This document shows, piece by piece, positions 24,529 through 38,700 of a DNA stretch of 64,000 bases; the first letter of the stretch is position 1; the number at the start of each line of letters is the position of its first letter. Below the pieces are notes generated by a model. It searched no databases, was not told where the DNA came from, and saw only the letters and a list, made by a program, of their open reading frames with translations. The stretch is taken from contig OX638132.1 of NCBI GenBank assembly GCA_951804985.1, forward strand, positions 25,210,617 through 25,274,616, written 5' to 3'. This DNA is from Dryomyza anilis. Its lineage: Eukaryota > Arthropoda > Insecta > Diptera > Dryomyzidae. A program made the position numbers and the translations under genes.

Positions 24529-25168
24529 TAGGGCTGTGCGATTAATCGTTTTACCGGAAATTCTGATTAATCGCAATCACGATTAATCAATAATTCGATT
24601 AATCCTATTTTTAATTAACCGAAAATACGATTAATCGATTAATTATAACTTCAAATATTCAAATATTTTTTAATCGAGAACATAGAAATTGATGTCTATA
24701 AAAAATATACAAACAAAAATTTTGTTTTTCTTTAAAAATATTAAATTTAATATACAAATCCCAAATGTGATAAAGCGTTTTTCAATAAGAGCGCTACAAA
24801 AGTTTTTTTCAAGGGTTTTTCAACAGAGGCGCTACAAAAGTAGAGCGACAGGGACAGCAAACGACGCCATATTTCTTGCCGCTCTTCTAAAATTTCTCTT
24901 CAGTTAGGTTTGCCATTTCATTCAAAGATATACGAGCCAACAACGAGTCGAAATTATTAAAATTTACTACCGAAATTCGAATTCGTATATCTTTCCATCA
25001 TGAAATGGCAAACCTTACTGTTAATCGTTATTTTGATTAATCACAAAAGCTGATTAACCGATTAATCGTATTTTCGGTTAATCAAAAATACGATTAATCG
25101 AATAATTGATTAATCGTGATTACGATTAATCGGACCTTCAGGTAAAACGATTAATCGCAAAACCCCAC
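24529..25168. mobile_element. hAT-like hairpin element built of gattaatcg words
   Basis: Left arm about 24530-24655 and right arm about 25021-25168 are reverse complements over roughly 115 bp, each a degenerate array of gattaatcg. The ends (agggctgtgcga on the left) resemble hAT termini (CAGGGNTG). The flanks share tattaag (24522-24528 and 25169-25175), a probable target-site duplication of 7-8 bp as hAT elements make. The loop holds mariner fragments. Confidence 0.65.
24770..25020. mobile_element. mariner fragments in the hairpin loop
   Basis: Two copies of the mariner left TIR (ttcaataagagcgctacaaa and ttcaacagaggcgctacaaa) are followed by the 5' region with the transposase start, then by an inverted piece of the same region (cgtatatctttccatcatga). 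It is a rearranged remnant of the family at 18620-21021 and 37860-38640. Confidence 0.75.
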
Positions 25169-25718
25169 TATTAAGAATTGTGGATTATTTTTAAATGTGT
25201 TGCCACTTCGTCCAAGTTGACAAAATATTCAAATGTTGTTGAAAAAATTGATCAATTTTAAATTAATCAGTATTCTGTTTAATCAATAAGATTAAGAAAC
25301 TCGTTTAATCTGTGAATTTGATAAGTGGATTAATCAGGATTCTGATTTCAATATTTTTATTTATTGATTAATCGCACATCTTTAATTTTATGGTGAAAGT
25401 ATTTTGTAAAATACTATTTTTTCTATTCATAAAAGTGACAGTAAAGTGTCGAAAATTTCAATTTTGTTTTTCAAAACTGTTCGTGATACTAGTCAAAATC
25501 AGCCGCCTCAAATTGCCATAGAAATAATGCATGTCCATAGAAAAAAAATTGTGTCGTTTAGTGTAATTGTTGCGAATTAATATTTAATAAATTGTTGTAG
25601 CTCATTCTATAATTCTGTGATTATTTTAAAAATTGCTATTATTTTATGTTCAACTATTGTGGCAATGTATGCGTTTAAGTTGGAAGCTGCCAGCGCTTAA
25701 AATGGATACTAATCGGTC

Positions 25719-25915
25719 ATTTACTACAAGAGTGTCATAACTCGAAGTTGTAGAAAATACGTTTAAAGTTTTCAATGTATTCTCACTTTACATATAAAAT
25801 GTATGGGAGATATAGATACTACAAGAGTATCATAACTCGAAGTTGTAGAAAACACGTTTAAAGTTTTCAATTGATTCTCACATTACATTAAAAATGTATG
25901 GGAGATATAAAATGA
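25719..25915. repeat. Tandem duplication of about 100 bp
   Basis: Two adjacent copies share ctacaagag, cataactcgaagttgtagaa, cgtttaaagttttcaa and aatgtatgggagatata. No coding content. Confidence 0.85.
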
Positions 25916-26777
25916 GGTAAAGTTAAATTCTCTTCTCATGCTGCGAGTATACAAAATATGAATACGAATTTTTTACACAAGACTGAAGCATGATATAACG
26001 AATAATTCTTCATCATTATGTTATGAAACTCTTGTAGTAAATAAGCGAAATATTTAAGTGAAAAAAAAACAAATTTTGTTCGTTAAATGTTAACTAAAAC
26101 TTATATGAAATTCGAGTGTTTTGATAAATATTAAAATAAACTAAACATTTATTTATTGGAAGATATAAATTTTATATAAAAAATAAATTCTTAATTTTGT
26201 ATTAATTTCAGTGACAAATGCAGCGCCAACATTTGCAGTTCAGTTGGTGTATGTGGTTTGAGTGAGTCTTTGTAGGTGTGTAAAATAAAAACTTATTAGT
26301 TAAATAATTAAATAAATATTTAACGTGTTGTATTTGTGTGTTTTTGCGTGGTTGGATGTGTGTCAAGAAAGCGTATGTTGTTGCAGGTTCAACGTTTAAC
26401 AAAACATTAACTAAAATTGGTTGTGTTAATCGCGACTAGATACTTATATCATATATTAGTACATATTAGTTAGTATTATATGCTAATAATGTATATAAAT
26501 TTGTTGTTGTTATAATTGTAATTATTATTCATTTAATATTTAGCTGCTTAGTTTGTATATTTGAAAACTAACTTTAAGTCGAAAACTAACTGTTAAATCC
26601 AAAACTAACTTTAAGTCTAACTTTAATTTGTTCTGCATACTTTTGGTTTTGGTTTTTTCTTTTTGTTTTTGTTCGTATTAAAAATTGATTTCCATTATTT
26701 TTGTTTGTATTAAAATAATGAATTAATTAATTAATTAAATAGTCAATAAATAAGTGTAGCCTAGCCCTAATGCGTAT

Positions 26778-29700
26778 TTAGACTGTGGTGCCATAGGTAT
26801 TGAATACGGCACGCGAGCTGTCGGTATCGAGCGAAATGTCCTCGGGACTGGCCAAATCGACGCGCACATTCGAGTTGGTGCGTCGACGCGCCGTCTGCGA
26901 GGCGCCCCAATTGCTGAGCGTCCAATGGAAGCCGGACGTTGGTGGCGGCTCCTCACTGACCTTGACCTGTGTGCAAACCTTTCGAAAACAAAAGCAATTA
27001 GGCATTTGAAAATAGCGTCATTTTACTGCATTCAGTAGTACACAAACCTCACGATTAACACACGGCAATGTTTCGGTGCCGTTGCCCACCGCTGCTGAAC
27101 CCGAAGAATCGTCGCCGCCACGCGTGCTGCCAATGCTGCTGCTGGACGCTAAGGAGTCGTTGCTAGACTCGGTGATGGCGCCACGATAACGCGGCGCTGC
27201 TTGCACAGCCTGCAAAGTGTTAAAATTATAAATAAAAGGTTTAAGAAATACTTAGATAAAAAAAGTAATTAGATTAATAATAACAATAATATTTTGACGC
27301 TGCAGTTCTGAAGAACGAGCTCTCTCACTATTTAAACTGTGAGTATTATATTTGCAATGAAAGTTGTGGGACCTACAGTTTAATGTCGAATTCGAACGGA
27401 GGGACACAGTGTTCCAGAATTCAATTTGAGGCGACCAACATTATTTTAGAATCATTTTTAATAGATTTTATACAATTTATATACACAAACTAGATTAAAT
27501 ACCACATAAATCAGAGCTACAAAAATATTCAAGAATTATTGTAACTTTTACTGTAGAAAAACAATTCTTTTTCTCAATACAAAAAATTAATAAAAATTTA
27601 GAAAATTAATTGTTTCTGTTTTACGACCTCTTGATTATTTTAAGATTTCGTCGTTGTAGAACGAAAAGTCACCAAATACAAATACAATTGATAGATTTAC
27701 ATTTTCTTATCATGTGGTAAAAAAATTGAGATCATCGATTAAAAATTGACAGATATATAAGGGTTTTTGTAAATGAATATTTGGCATTTTGAAAATGTAT
27801 TTGGTGACTTTTCGTTCTACAACGACGATATTATCTTAACGTGCTCAAGGTCCAGTCAGTACAAATCAGAGCTCTTGATTTCATACGAGTATTTTCGGGT
27901 ACCCGGGCGCTCGAAATCCCGGGTAATACCCTGGTAGTTCAAATACTCGAAAAACCCGGGTATTAAATGTTCGAGCTACCCGGGTAGTTCGCAAAACCCG
28001 GGTAGTTGGTTCGTTCGTTTGTTCGAGCTATTCGAGTAGCTCGTTTGTTCGAGTAGCTCGATGGCTCGTTCGTTGTTCGTGTAGCTCGATCGTTGTTCGA
28101 GCTTCGAGTAGCTTGTTCGTTCATTCGTTTGTTCGATTGACGATTGTTCATTTGATCGCTTGTTAATATGTCTGCCCATTCGTTTGCTTGATGTGGTATT
28201 TTTATCACTTTCCGCCCACTTTTGCCCACCCACCCACTTTTGTCCACCTACATTTTTCCAACCACTTCCGACCAACTCCCACATAAAGCAAACGAACGGA
28301 CAGACAAATTAACAAGCGATCAAATGAACAATCGTCAATCGAACAAACGAACGAACGAACGAGCTACTCGAAGCTCGAACAACGATCGAGCAATCGAGCT
28401 ACTCGAACAACCCGGGTAGCCCGGGTAACCGGGCACCCGGGTAATCGAGAGCTCTGGTACACATTGGATGTTTTGTACCAACAAACAATTGGCAAAATGC
28501 ATTGAGTCGTACAGCTGTTTCAGAGGCAGCCAAGCCCCTTCATCAGCGATCTTTTTCTGCATTTTGAAGTCTTGTTTTATTTGTTGGTACAAAACACCCA
28601 ATTTGTACTGACTGGACCTTGAGCACGTTAATACAATATCTTAAAATTTAGAAAATTATTTTTTTTAAATATGATGCCATCAAAATATAATCTTGAAATT
28701 TGGGATGAACATTTATATTAAATCAACAATAGTTTTTATACATAGCGCAGAGCATCTGCCGGGTGTACTCGTCCACAAAACCTAGCTCATCTTCCGTTGG
28801 TTTATCCAATCGGTATATTTTAATAAACATCCGTTTAGACAATATGAACGGATCGCAATGAATCGATGTTTGATAAAATGCATTTACGACTTCGATACCA
28901 CTTCGATTTCCAAGATTTATTTCATGCGAATTTGAATCTCACCAACACCATTCGTTGCAAATTCGAGAACTTCATTCGACAATTATCGCATGTCGCATGA
29001 AAACATCTCGAACGAACACGAGAATAGCGCGCCAGGTCGAGAATTTGCCATTTATTTGTTTGAATTGTTAAAAAATATTTGAATGTTTAGAACTTACCAT
29101 CAAGTCGCTTTGACAATCCTCAATAGACTTGAGTATCTCCCAGACCAGCTCCGAGTCCAACGGTATTGGCTGCTCCGTGTCACGATTGTGTATGGCAATT
29201 GCTATGTGCACGGGATGCGGCACAGGCAACGGTATGAGCATCTTTTCGGTGAAGCTCTTGTCGTCGCTGCTCTTTTTCCAGGGGCGCCAATGACGCTGCG
29301 GCTCGGGTGTTTTGGTCTGTTGAGCACGATGAGCGCGCACGCGTGGCGTGGTCAAGCCAACGGATATGTCGCTGAAGAGTTATAATCAAATTTAAATTTT
29401 CGATTAAATGTTTTAAATATATTTTCATTTTTTTGTTTAATTTTTTTATATTTTTACTTTAAATCAAATTTGTATATTGCAGAATATTTAATGCCCTCTT
29501 TATAAAATGTAATTTACAAATTTCTGTATTTGTTTAAATTAAAATGTAATTAAATCTTTATCTCTTTGATATGTTTTTTTTTTTGTATATTTCGAAACTT
29601 TTTTCCACTCACCGCTTGTCTGGCTTTCTAAAAGTCAGTGTAATGCGTGAACGCGGATTGAATGCGGTCACTTCGAGGAACGGCAAATGCACCTGCACAT

Positions 29701-32700
29701 TGCCGCGCGGCGCATACACATTGCCCAGCAGATCCAGGCCCTTGGAGCCGATCACATCGTTGGCATTCTGCACCATCTCCGTGTAGCGCGTCAAATCAAG
29801 CGAGGGATGCGGTTCCAGTTTGAAGTGCGTGTCGTTTTCGGTTAGCGGCGTTAAGAAGTCCAAGCTAAAGATCTCGGTGTACATGAGACCAGCGAGGCCG
29901 GGCCAATCATTGACAGTGAGGCCCTGTGTCCAATTAACAAAGTATTAAACAAAATATTATAGAAAGCTGAGACAAAAGACAACCTTATTATCCCAAAATT
30001 CATCTTCGCTAATGGACAGACGCGCAATAACGTGCGAGGGGTAACATTTCTCTAGTATATGTGCGGCCAGTTGAATTGCAATCTGTCGTTTTAAAATGAT
30101 TAATAATTTAAAATGAATGCCATTTATTAAGATTTCCGCACCTTTAACTCAATGGTGTTTAATTTAATGCGCGACTTGACCGCCGTCGTCAACGCTGTCT
30201 GCAGCTCACGTCGTCGCTTCTCCAGTTTCTCGTGCAGCGTGCTCATCAAATCGTGCGCCTCACGATCTAGCCCCATGTAGGGGCCCGCCTTGGAGAGCTG
30301 CGCCGAAAAGGGACCAAAGCAAGCCTCGACAAATTGGCTGAAATCTTTTTGCGGCTGCATTATTATGCGTTCCATGGCATGCTGATAAGCCTGCAGTTCG
30401 TCCAGTTCCATTTTGGCCTCGAAGGCGGCCAACGCCTGTTCGGGTTTAATGATGAAATAGTAGTCGAGCGCCAGACCGGGACCGGCAATGCGTTTGACAG
30501 CGATGCTGTCGGAGGCGGGAATGCGGCCGCACTTTTTGATGAACAAATGAAAGGTCAGTGAGTCCCAGAGCAGACGTAGCGAGTAGCGGGCGACGCCGAC
30601 TAAACATGATTAAATTGTCAACCAGATCGTTGGACATTAGTATTATTGTATTATAAATGTATTAGAATGGCATTATAGTGGGAAAATATATTTGATTACT
30701 ACACAGGAATTATTCTGAAAATCACATTCGATCGAATTCAAACTGTTCAAAATATCGAATTACAAACTATATTCTAATTGTTTTGTGATAACTAATATTA
30801 TAAAAGTATGTATAAACTTTTTTAAATCTTTTTTAGTACTTTTAGTATTCTTAAGAAGTTCATGAATACGATATCTTTTTGAAATTCGTGTAGTAAAAAT
30901 GAATGGAGTTACAAAAGATTTATACTGTTTTAATTTCTATCAACCAATGTTTGAACACGATTTATATTCAACGTATGCCTTCTTTTTATAAGGATAATCT
31001 TATTTAATATTTTAAAAAATTTCAAAATATGTTTGACCTCATTCAGGAATTCTTATAGCTCTTGAGAACCACATTTTTGTTAAAAATACCAAATAAATTA
31101 TTGAAAAATTAAGTAATAACATTAGTAAATAACCAACTTACCAACTAAAACCACACCAGTGGCCAGCGGACATAATATGCTCGCCACCAAAACTGCTGCC
31201 ACCGGCTGTATCAGCCCCTGTATCACTACATTCCAGACGACGGCCTCCAGCAAAATACAATAACGATTGCGCGTATTATCCGGCGAGTCCAAATCATATA
31301 TCAGAATCATGTAAATGTGCAAAATGACGGTAAACACCGGTATCCAAAGAGGTGCCGTCAGAGCCAGACAGATGCTCAACAAACTGGTGGCCAGACAAAG
31401 CAACGGAAATGCGAATAATATGACTATGGTGCCAAGAAAACCTTTTACGAAATAGTTCCAAATACGATTCAAATTACGCGTCAATCCTTTGCCAATAAAA
31501 CCTTCAATCCATACAAAATTTGATATAATTTAATATAATTTGTTTTATATTTTCAAAACTAACCCGTGTCCGGCTCCGTTTCAAAGTGCGTACGTGATTT
31601 TGATATGTGTCGCCAGAGCGCCATCAGCCGCGACGCCATCGTTTGTGTGATGCTTGTCTTGCGCGGAAACAGTGTGCCATTGATTTGCGACAACTCCAGA
31701 TCGGGCATAAAAGGCTTCACACAGCAGAGCGCGCGCAAACCGAGCGGACTACACCAGGGCACAAGTATTCCAAGCAAAAACATCATATTCCAGGTCCAGC
31801 ACCAAGTGCGTTGCATCAAATTCAATAGACGCCAGAAGGGCCAACGTGTACTGGTCGTGCGTATTATTTCCTTTTCGACCAAAAACACCGGCTGACTGGG
31901 ATCCGAGCGTGGCGTCACTATTGAAGTTGCCTGCTGACTGATGACGGTCGGTATAACATCGGATTGACCCTGAAAGTTGCGTCGTATTATCCATGAGCTG
32001 GGCGACCAAATGCGACAGGCCCACTGAAAGCTACGTGTTGGTGTTTTGGCATTTTTCAGCTCCTTCAGCAGCACAGGTTCGCGTTCTTTCATGAAGGCCA
32101 GATCACGTCCCAGAAAGTAGGCTGTCTGTTGTAGATTATGTTTGTTGCACATCTTGAGCGCCTCCTCGTGCGCCGACCAGGCGGATTTGCTCAGTTTGGA
32201 CTCTTCAGCGGTGCGCAGTTTGGAGCGTAACCAGGGCGCAACGCGTGACAACACCGAGTGATCGTTGGACAAGCATTTCTGATGATCTTCGCGCGAACGC
32301 TTAATATCCTTCTGCACTTTATCCACCGCCTTGTACATTATGACTACGGACTGTGCCTGCTGCACCAGCAGCTGCGGAATGCCGGCGCCTAGTTCAGCCA
32401 GCTTGGGGTTGGACAATATAGAAGAGTAGACACGTTGCAAATACTCTTTCATGACAGCCTCGTTCACTTCCTATACGCCAAAAGAGCAAAAACCAAATAT
32501 AGAATAAAATTTCTTGCATGCTATAAACAAATTAACAAACGGTACCTCCTCGATCTCCCGGTCGCTGAGTTTCTTTGCGCGCAATTCTGCAATTAATCGT
32601 TCGCGAAAATGTAAAAACCAACCGCGTGTCTCACGCTCCAGAATGCCCAGCAAAACGGGCAGCGCCTTGCGCATGATGTCGCGACAAAAGAGACGCAAAT

Positions 32701-35700
32701 CGATTTCCTGACCCTTTGGTGTGAGGAAAAGATATGGCACGGGTTGCGTGATTTCGCAACTATTGAAATCGAACTTTTCCATGGTGGCGCGTCGCAGCAT
32801 TTTGCGCACGTACGAGCAAAGACCGTCCAGGCAGTCCTCGAATTCGGCCTGCAAGGTGGAGAAGTGACAAAGTATAAATAAAATATAAAAATTGAAAATC
32901 GAAGATGTGGAGTTAAACTGAACAAAGTAATTTTTATAATTTGTTGATTAATGATGTAGAAGGTAACACCCTTAGCTACAATAGTTACGAAGAAATAATA
33001 ATTGAGTTTGATAATAAATTATTTTTATTTCCAAGTGTTTGCTAAAAATGAGCTGAAATTCGAGAAATTATTGTGAAATTTTTTCAACAAAATCCGAAAT
33101 GAAGTCACTTAAAAATGTGCAAGAAATGTACAGAACACAAACAAAAAATCCTAGTCCTTAAGAAATTTCTCGCGTGGCTGGCAATATGCAGCTGTAGTAA
33201 AAGAAGCCTGCCGTATTTAACATATTGTTCAATCAACAGGCATATTTATATTTCTGAATACATGCAAAAGATTTTAACGCCACTTTTAATCCAGCATTAA
33301 GTTTTCAACATATTTTGGTCTGATATTGCATTACGCCACTATCGAAGGAGTGGTACACCAACAATAATATGAATATTGTACCTAGAGCGGCTTATGCGCC
33401 AAACTGCCTAGAACTGAGGCCAATGGAACGTTATTGGGTTCTAATTAAGCGGAAACTGAATGAATTTAAGATTTAGTCCACTTAATCTTCCAAAAATATG
33501 AATGAAATCACCATAAAGAATTTGAAGAAGGGGATTCCTATTAAACCAATAAATTTAATTATTTTTTTTTGGAAAAGAATATTCATAGAGTGAGGTATAT
33601 ACAAAAATCGCATAGTTTGGATTCACGGCTTACATGATTTTTTTTTTTTGATTTTTCTATGTTACAATTTTTTCATGCACACTCCTTAAGTGTCTCCACT
33701 CTGCTTGAACTTGGATGTATTTAGTCTGTACTAAAAAAACACAACCAAGGATGTTAAACTTTTTTTGACATTTTATGTTTTTTGTAATTGTGAAGTTTAA
33801 AAATTCTCAAAAATATGAATGTTTTATAAGTATTTAAACTTATTTTAAAAATTCAGGATTTTTTAGCTCTGAAACGCATGCCCAGGTTCGGAAGCCAGTT
33901 TTGTCTCTTTTAAGCAAGGAACGTAAAAAACGGGAATCGAAATTGTTTTGGTTGGAACCGGATCCGCTATTTTAAAAATCTTAGAACCGTAACAATAACT
34001 GACCAGAACAATAAATAGGATTTTAGTCCCTATCATGGACCGCAAAGAATCTTTTTGATTTTTGGAACCCGTATCGGAACTGTTATTAAACAAATGTGTG
34101 CAATCGGAACCCATACGTTTTTTTTGGTTGGAACCGGAGCCGCTATTTTCAACATTTTGGAAATAGAACCGGAACTGATATATTCATATTCATGTTTTAG
34201 TAGTATTAAAAGTCTCAAAAACGTGTCCTCTACCCAGGTTTCGGGAGCTTCTTTGAGCTCTTTTAAGGGTAGCACTCTATAATATGACTCACTTAATAGG
34301 AATAATAGACTTTGAATCAGGAACCACAAAGAACCGGTACCGGAACCGGAATTGGAAACGTTATTAAATAGTGTGTGGAACTGATACCTATATAATTTTT
34401 GCTTGGAACCGGAATCGGAACCACTATTTAAAAAAAAAAAAAATCCGGTTCCCAAATCGAAACGGTTCTGATTCCGGTTCTTTGCAGTTCTGACAGGGAC
34501 TAAACTATCGGTTCCAGTTCTGGTAAAACCAAACCATTATATAGGTTTCGATTCCGTTCCACACTTTATTATTATAGTCCGGTTCCAAAATTCGAAACGG
34601 TTCCGATTCTGGTTCTTTGCGGTCCCTGATTTGTTGAGTTTTAATTCTACAAAGATGACGATATATCATTTGTTTTGGTACTTACGCGACAAACAAGCTC
34701 TGCAATAAGAAAACGACAGCGCTCTTCTTTGATTTTATAATCAAGATTATGTGCCAGCAAAGCGGGAACTCCTTTAAAAAAATTAACAAATACGTCAGTT
34801 AATAAAGCAGAATTTTTTTTAATGAATTTATAAAACTCACCAATAATCATATCGGCCAACTTGAAAATGCCGTCCAGCAGCGCATTTGCCGCATGCACAA
34901 CGGAAAAAAAATGCGAAAAGATGCGCGCACGCGCAGTTACAACAATGAAACGTGCGGCCAGCGCTAAATCACTCAGAAAAGAGTCGTTTGCACGCATTGT
35001 GCCCTTTTGCAACAGCTGCGACAGACGCCACTTATGAACCTGACCGGGAAAATGAAGACTCGGTACATCGAATTCGCTGTAGAAAAACATAAAACACACA
35101 AAATTTTACTGTATGCTGCTATAACACCGTCCGTCCAACACTGTTTTGCACACATGAGAAAATATCAAATATATTCTGAAAGTACCACATAACCGAGTTT
35201 TCTAAGGGCCAGTTTTTCAGTGCTAGTTGAACTTTGTTTGTGGTTTAAACTTCGTTTAAAATCAAATTTAACTTCAACCGTCGTTTAAACTCATGCTGAT
35301 GATTTAAACTACGTTTAAACTTTCAAAGTTTTTGACATGAATTTTTTTCACAGCAATTTTCACAATTTTCTGTCGCTGCGCTGTTTTTTTTTCTAATTTT
35401 TGTATTTTTGCAGTCTCACGTGCACTTCAGTAGATCGATCTCTTGTTTAAATTTAAAAATAACTTAATTTTATTTTTCTGAAACATTTTTTTTATTTATT
35501 TAATTTTGAATGACATTTATCAGAAGTAATAACTTAATTTTATTTTTCTGAAACATTTTTTTTATTTATTTAATTTTGAATGACATTTATCAGAAGTCAA
35601 AATCGAGAGAATTATTTGTCATTGGCCTGTGGTGCCATATGTATTTTCTTGGTTTGTGTTAATTTTAAACTATCACTGAAAAACTGCTAACAAAATTAAA

Positions 35701-38700
35701 CGACGTTTAATTTGAAGAGAAGATTAATTAAACGGAGTTTAAACTACGTTTAATCAAGTACTGAAAAACTGGCCCTTAAAAGCTTTTTTTTTAAACAAAT
35801 TTTATATGAAATTCTAACGGAATTTAATTAACAATCGGAACATGTAAAATGATTCTCGTTAAACATTATATATTTCGATTATCAACAATTTAATATAAAA
35901 TTCGTTCTGGTATAGAATATATTAGATTTTCTTACGTATGTATCCAAAAATGTAATTTTGTCGGACTGTGCATTTAAACCGACATGCAAAACTACTATAA
36001 TATTGAATATATATAAAAAATATACAAATTACTTTATTTAAATACATGAGGGCCGCGTGCACAGAATTAAACTACAACAGAAACATAATAAAAAGTTATG
36101 ATGTTGGCTTTTGTGTAGCAATGTTTTGTAAATTTTGAGACAATTTACTTCAGCAGTAGTAAATGTCAAGAATACACATCTGTAAAACTTACTTATACAA
36201 AATTTTATATAATTTATAAACAAATAAAATATTAACAATAGTAAAAGTAGCTGTTTTATATAACTAAAACATTGATTAACATGCATTTGATATAATTTAT
36301 TCATTTAAATACTTAAGTATTAAGTAGTAATTATTTTGTTAAACAAATACAAAAACTTAAAAAAAAATACAAAATAATATAAAAAACCTTACAATCAAAT
36401 AATTTTTTTATAAATTTTATTCATAAATATTAAATCACAATTTGCAACTTAAAAAACACTTAACATTGATAACTTGAAAAGAAAAAGAAAAAAACATCTA
36501 TAACATCGATATGTATACCGATGATTATATTGTAGTTGTTGAGTTATTTAATTGCGTATTCCGTTGTTGTTGTATTTACCCATTTTTACGAATTGTTTCC
36601 AATTGTGCCAAAGTTAATTTCTTCGGTTTTCCATATTTATCCTTTTGCAAGCTTTACAGAAATAGTTTGATTTGGTTTCGTTTTTGTTTTTATATAGTTA
36701 TTTGAAAATATTTAAGGTTCATTTAAAAGACCATATTAAAAGTGTGTATGATAAGCTTAACTATGATATTTCGAGAAATAAAAAAATCTAAAAAAAGCTG
36801 TGGTTTAACTTATTTTTAAAAATAATATTAAAATACTAATGATTTAAAGATAAAAAAATAAAAATTAAATGATCAACAATTCTGGTAATGTTTACGAAAC
36901 ATAAACAAAAACTTGTAAATCCTTCAAAAAAAAAAATCATTAAAAAATAAAATCAGAACAAAAAAAAAACGTCATTAAATTTACATCTGCATCTCTAACA
37001 TTGTAGATTACTAATGTTGTGTTTATTACTGATGTTGTGTTTCTTACAGCCAGATATTGTATCTCGATTGAGTGACAGTTTGCGTTCAAGCTGCACTCAC
37101 ATCGCCCAAAAAGTTATATTTCATATCAGCACGCATATCGCCCGTCAAGCCATTATGTTGATTTTGATGGCTCTTTCGTACTATGAATCTGCTTTAAAAG
37201 TAGAAACATGCCGTGGCAAAAGTAGAATCAAAATTTATTAAAAAGATCTGAATTTCTGAATCTGGCAATACTTGTTATAGCAAAAAAAAAAAAACGAGAT
37301 TTGATTCGCGGATCGATTCGGTAAAGAAAAAAAAAACTGCTGCAACCGTCGAAATATGTAACGTACCAAACAACCAAATTTGATACAAACATTTTTTTTT
37401 TTTTTAAATGCACAAACTTTTTTAATCTGGCAGTACTAAATAAAATCCATTTTATGTTGTAAAATAGATCAACAAATATTTGTTTGGGATTTTTGTGATT
37501 CTTTGTACATTTGTTGTATGAAAATAATGGCTGCATTCAGCGACCTCAACAACCGCGAGAATGCTCACAAACTAATCACTCACTTGTATTGAATGCACCG
37601 CTACCTCAGCTGTCAATTTACAAAATAATTTATTTTTTATATTTTATAAAAGTTCCATACAACTCTTTAATTGATTGAAAACATATTTTTCAATCTAAAT
37701 TCCATTTTTGTTTATAAATATTTGAGTTTAAATGTCATCGATAACAAAGGCAGCGCAAATGTAGCGTAAAAATTTCATGCTGGACAAAATGGCGAACGCT
37801 CACTAAACATGTTGAGCGTATCATGCCATTCAAGCTATCATCATGCCATTCAAGCTGAATGACAAACGACGCCATATTTCTTGCCGCTCTTTTGACATTT
37901 CTCTTCAGTAAGGTTTGCCATTTCATGATAGAAAGATATACGAGCCAACAACGAGTCGAAATTATTAAAATTTACTACCGAAATTCGGTAGTAAAAATTC
38001 GAAAAATCATCTTCAGTGATGAGGCTCATTTCTGGCTGAATGGCTTCGTCAATAAACAAAATATGCGTTATTGGTCAGACAGCAATCCACACGTACTCCA
38101 TTAGTCATCATTGCATCCCGAAAAAATTACGGTTTGGTGCGGTTTATGGGCCGGCGGCGTCATTGGGCCGTACTTCTTCCGTGATGATCAAGACCGGCAC
38201 GTTACTGTGTTACCGTTCAATGATAACCGAATATTTTTGGCCCCAATTGGATGATATGGACTTGGAGGACATGTGGTTCCAACAGGACGGCGCCACAAGC
38301 CACACAGCGAATGCCACAATCAATTTATTGGAAACCAAGTTTGGAGAACGTGTTATCTCACGAAATGGTCCAGTCGATTGGCCGCCTCGGTCGTGCGATT
38401 TGACGCCGTTAGACTATTTCCTGTGGGGCTACGTCAAGTCTATGGTCTATGCCAACAAGCCAGCGACGATTGATGAACTTCGTACGAATATCGAACGTGG
38501 AATTGCAGCAGTATCGACCGATTTATGCTTGAAAACCGTCGAAAATTGGGTTCAGCGTCTGGACTTCTGCAAGCGTGCCCGTGGTGGCCATGCAAAAGAA
38601 ATCGAATTCCATACATAATGGCATCGAACGTACTTTTACAGGAATAAAGAATTTCATTGATATCCAAAACCGTGCAGAGTGCAGCCTACGTATTTGATTC

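Larger units (their letters stand above)
27210..29097. other. Repeat-filled intron 11 of the 1,267-aa gene
   Basis: Nearly 1.9 kb between exons 11 and 12, holding from left to right a truncated SINE, MITE family 1 copy 2, and a MITE carrying a hAT-like foldback. The remaining 28632-29097 shows nothing clear. Confidence 0.8.

Noticed and set aside
27963..28419. Open frames rich in Asn/Arg/Thr on both strands
   Set aside because: Products of the tcgttcgt arms of a foldback element.
34033..34455. 140-residue minus-strand frame with repeated motifs
   Set aside because: Arises from the GGAACCGG repeat; no exon borders.
37014..37241. 75-residue plus-strand frame after a ttacag
   Set aside because: Balanced composition but no downstream donor, no family resemblance and antisense within an intron; could not be supported as a gene.
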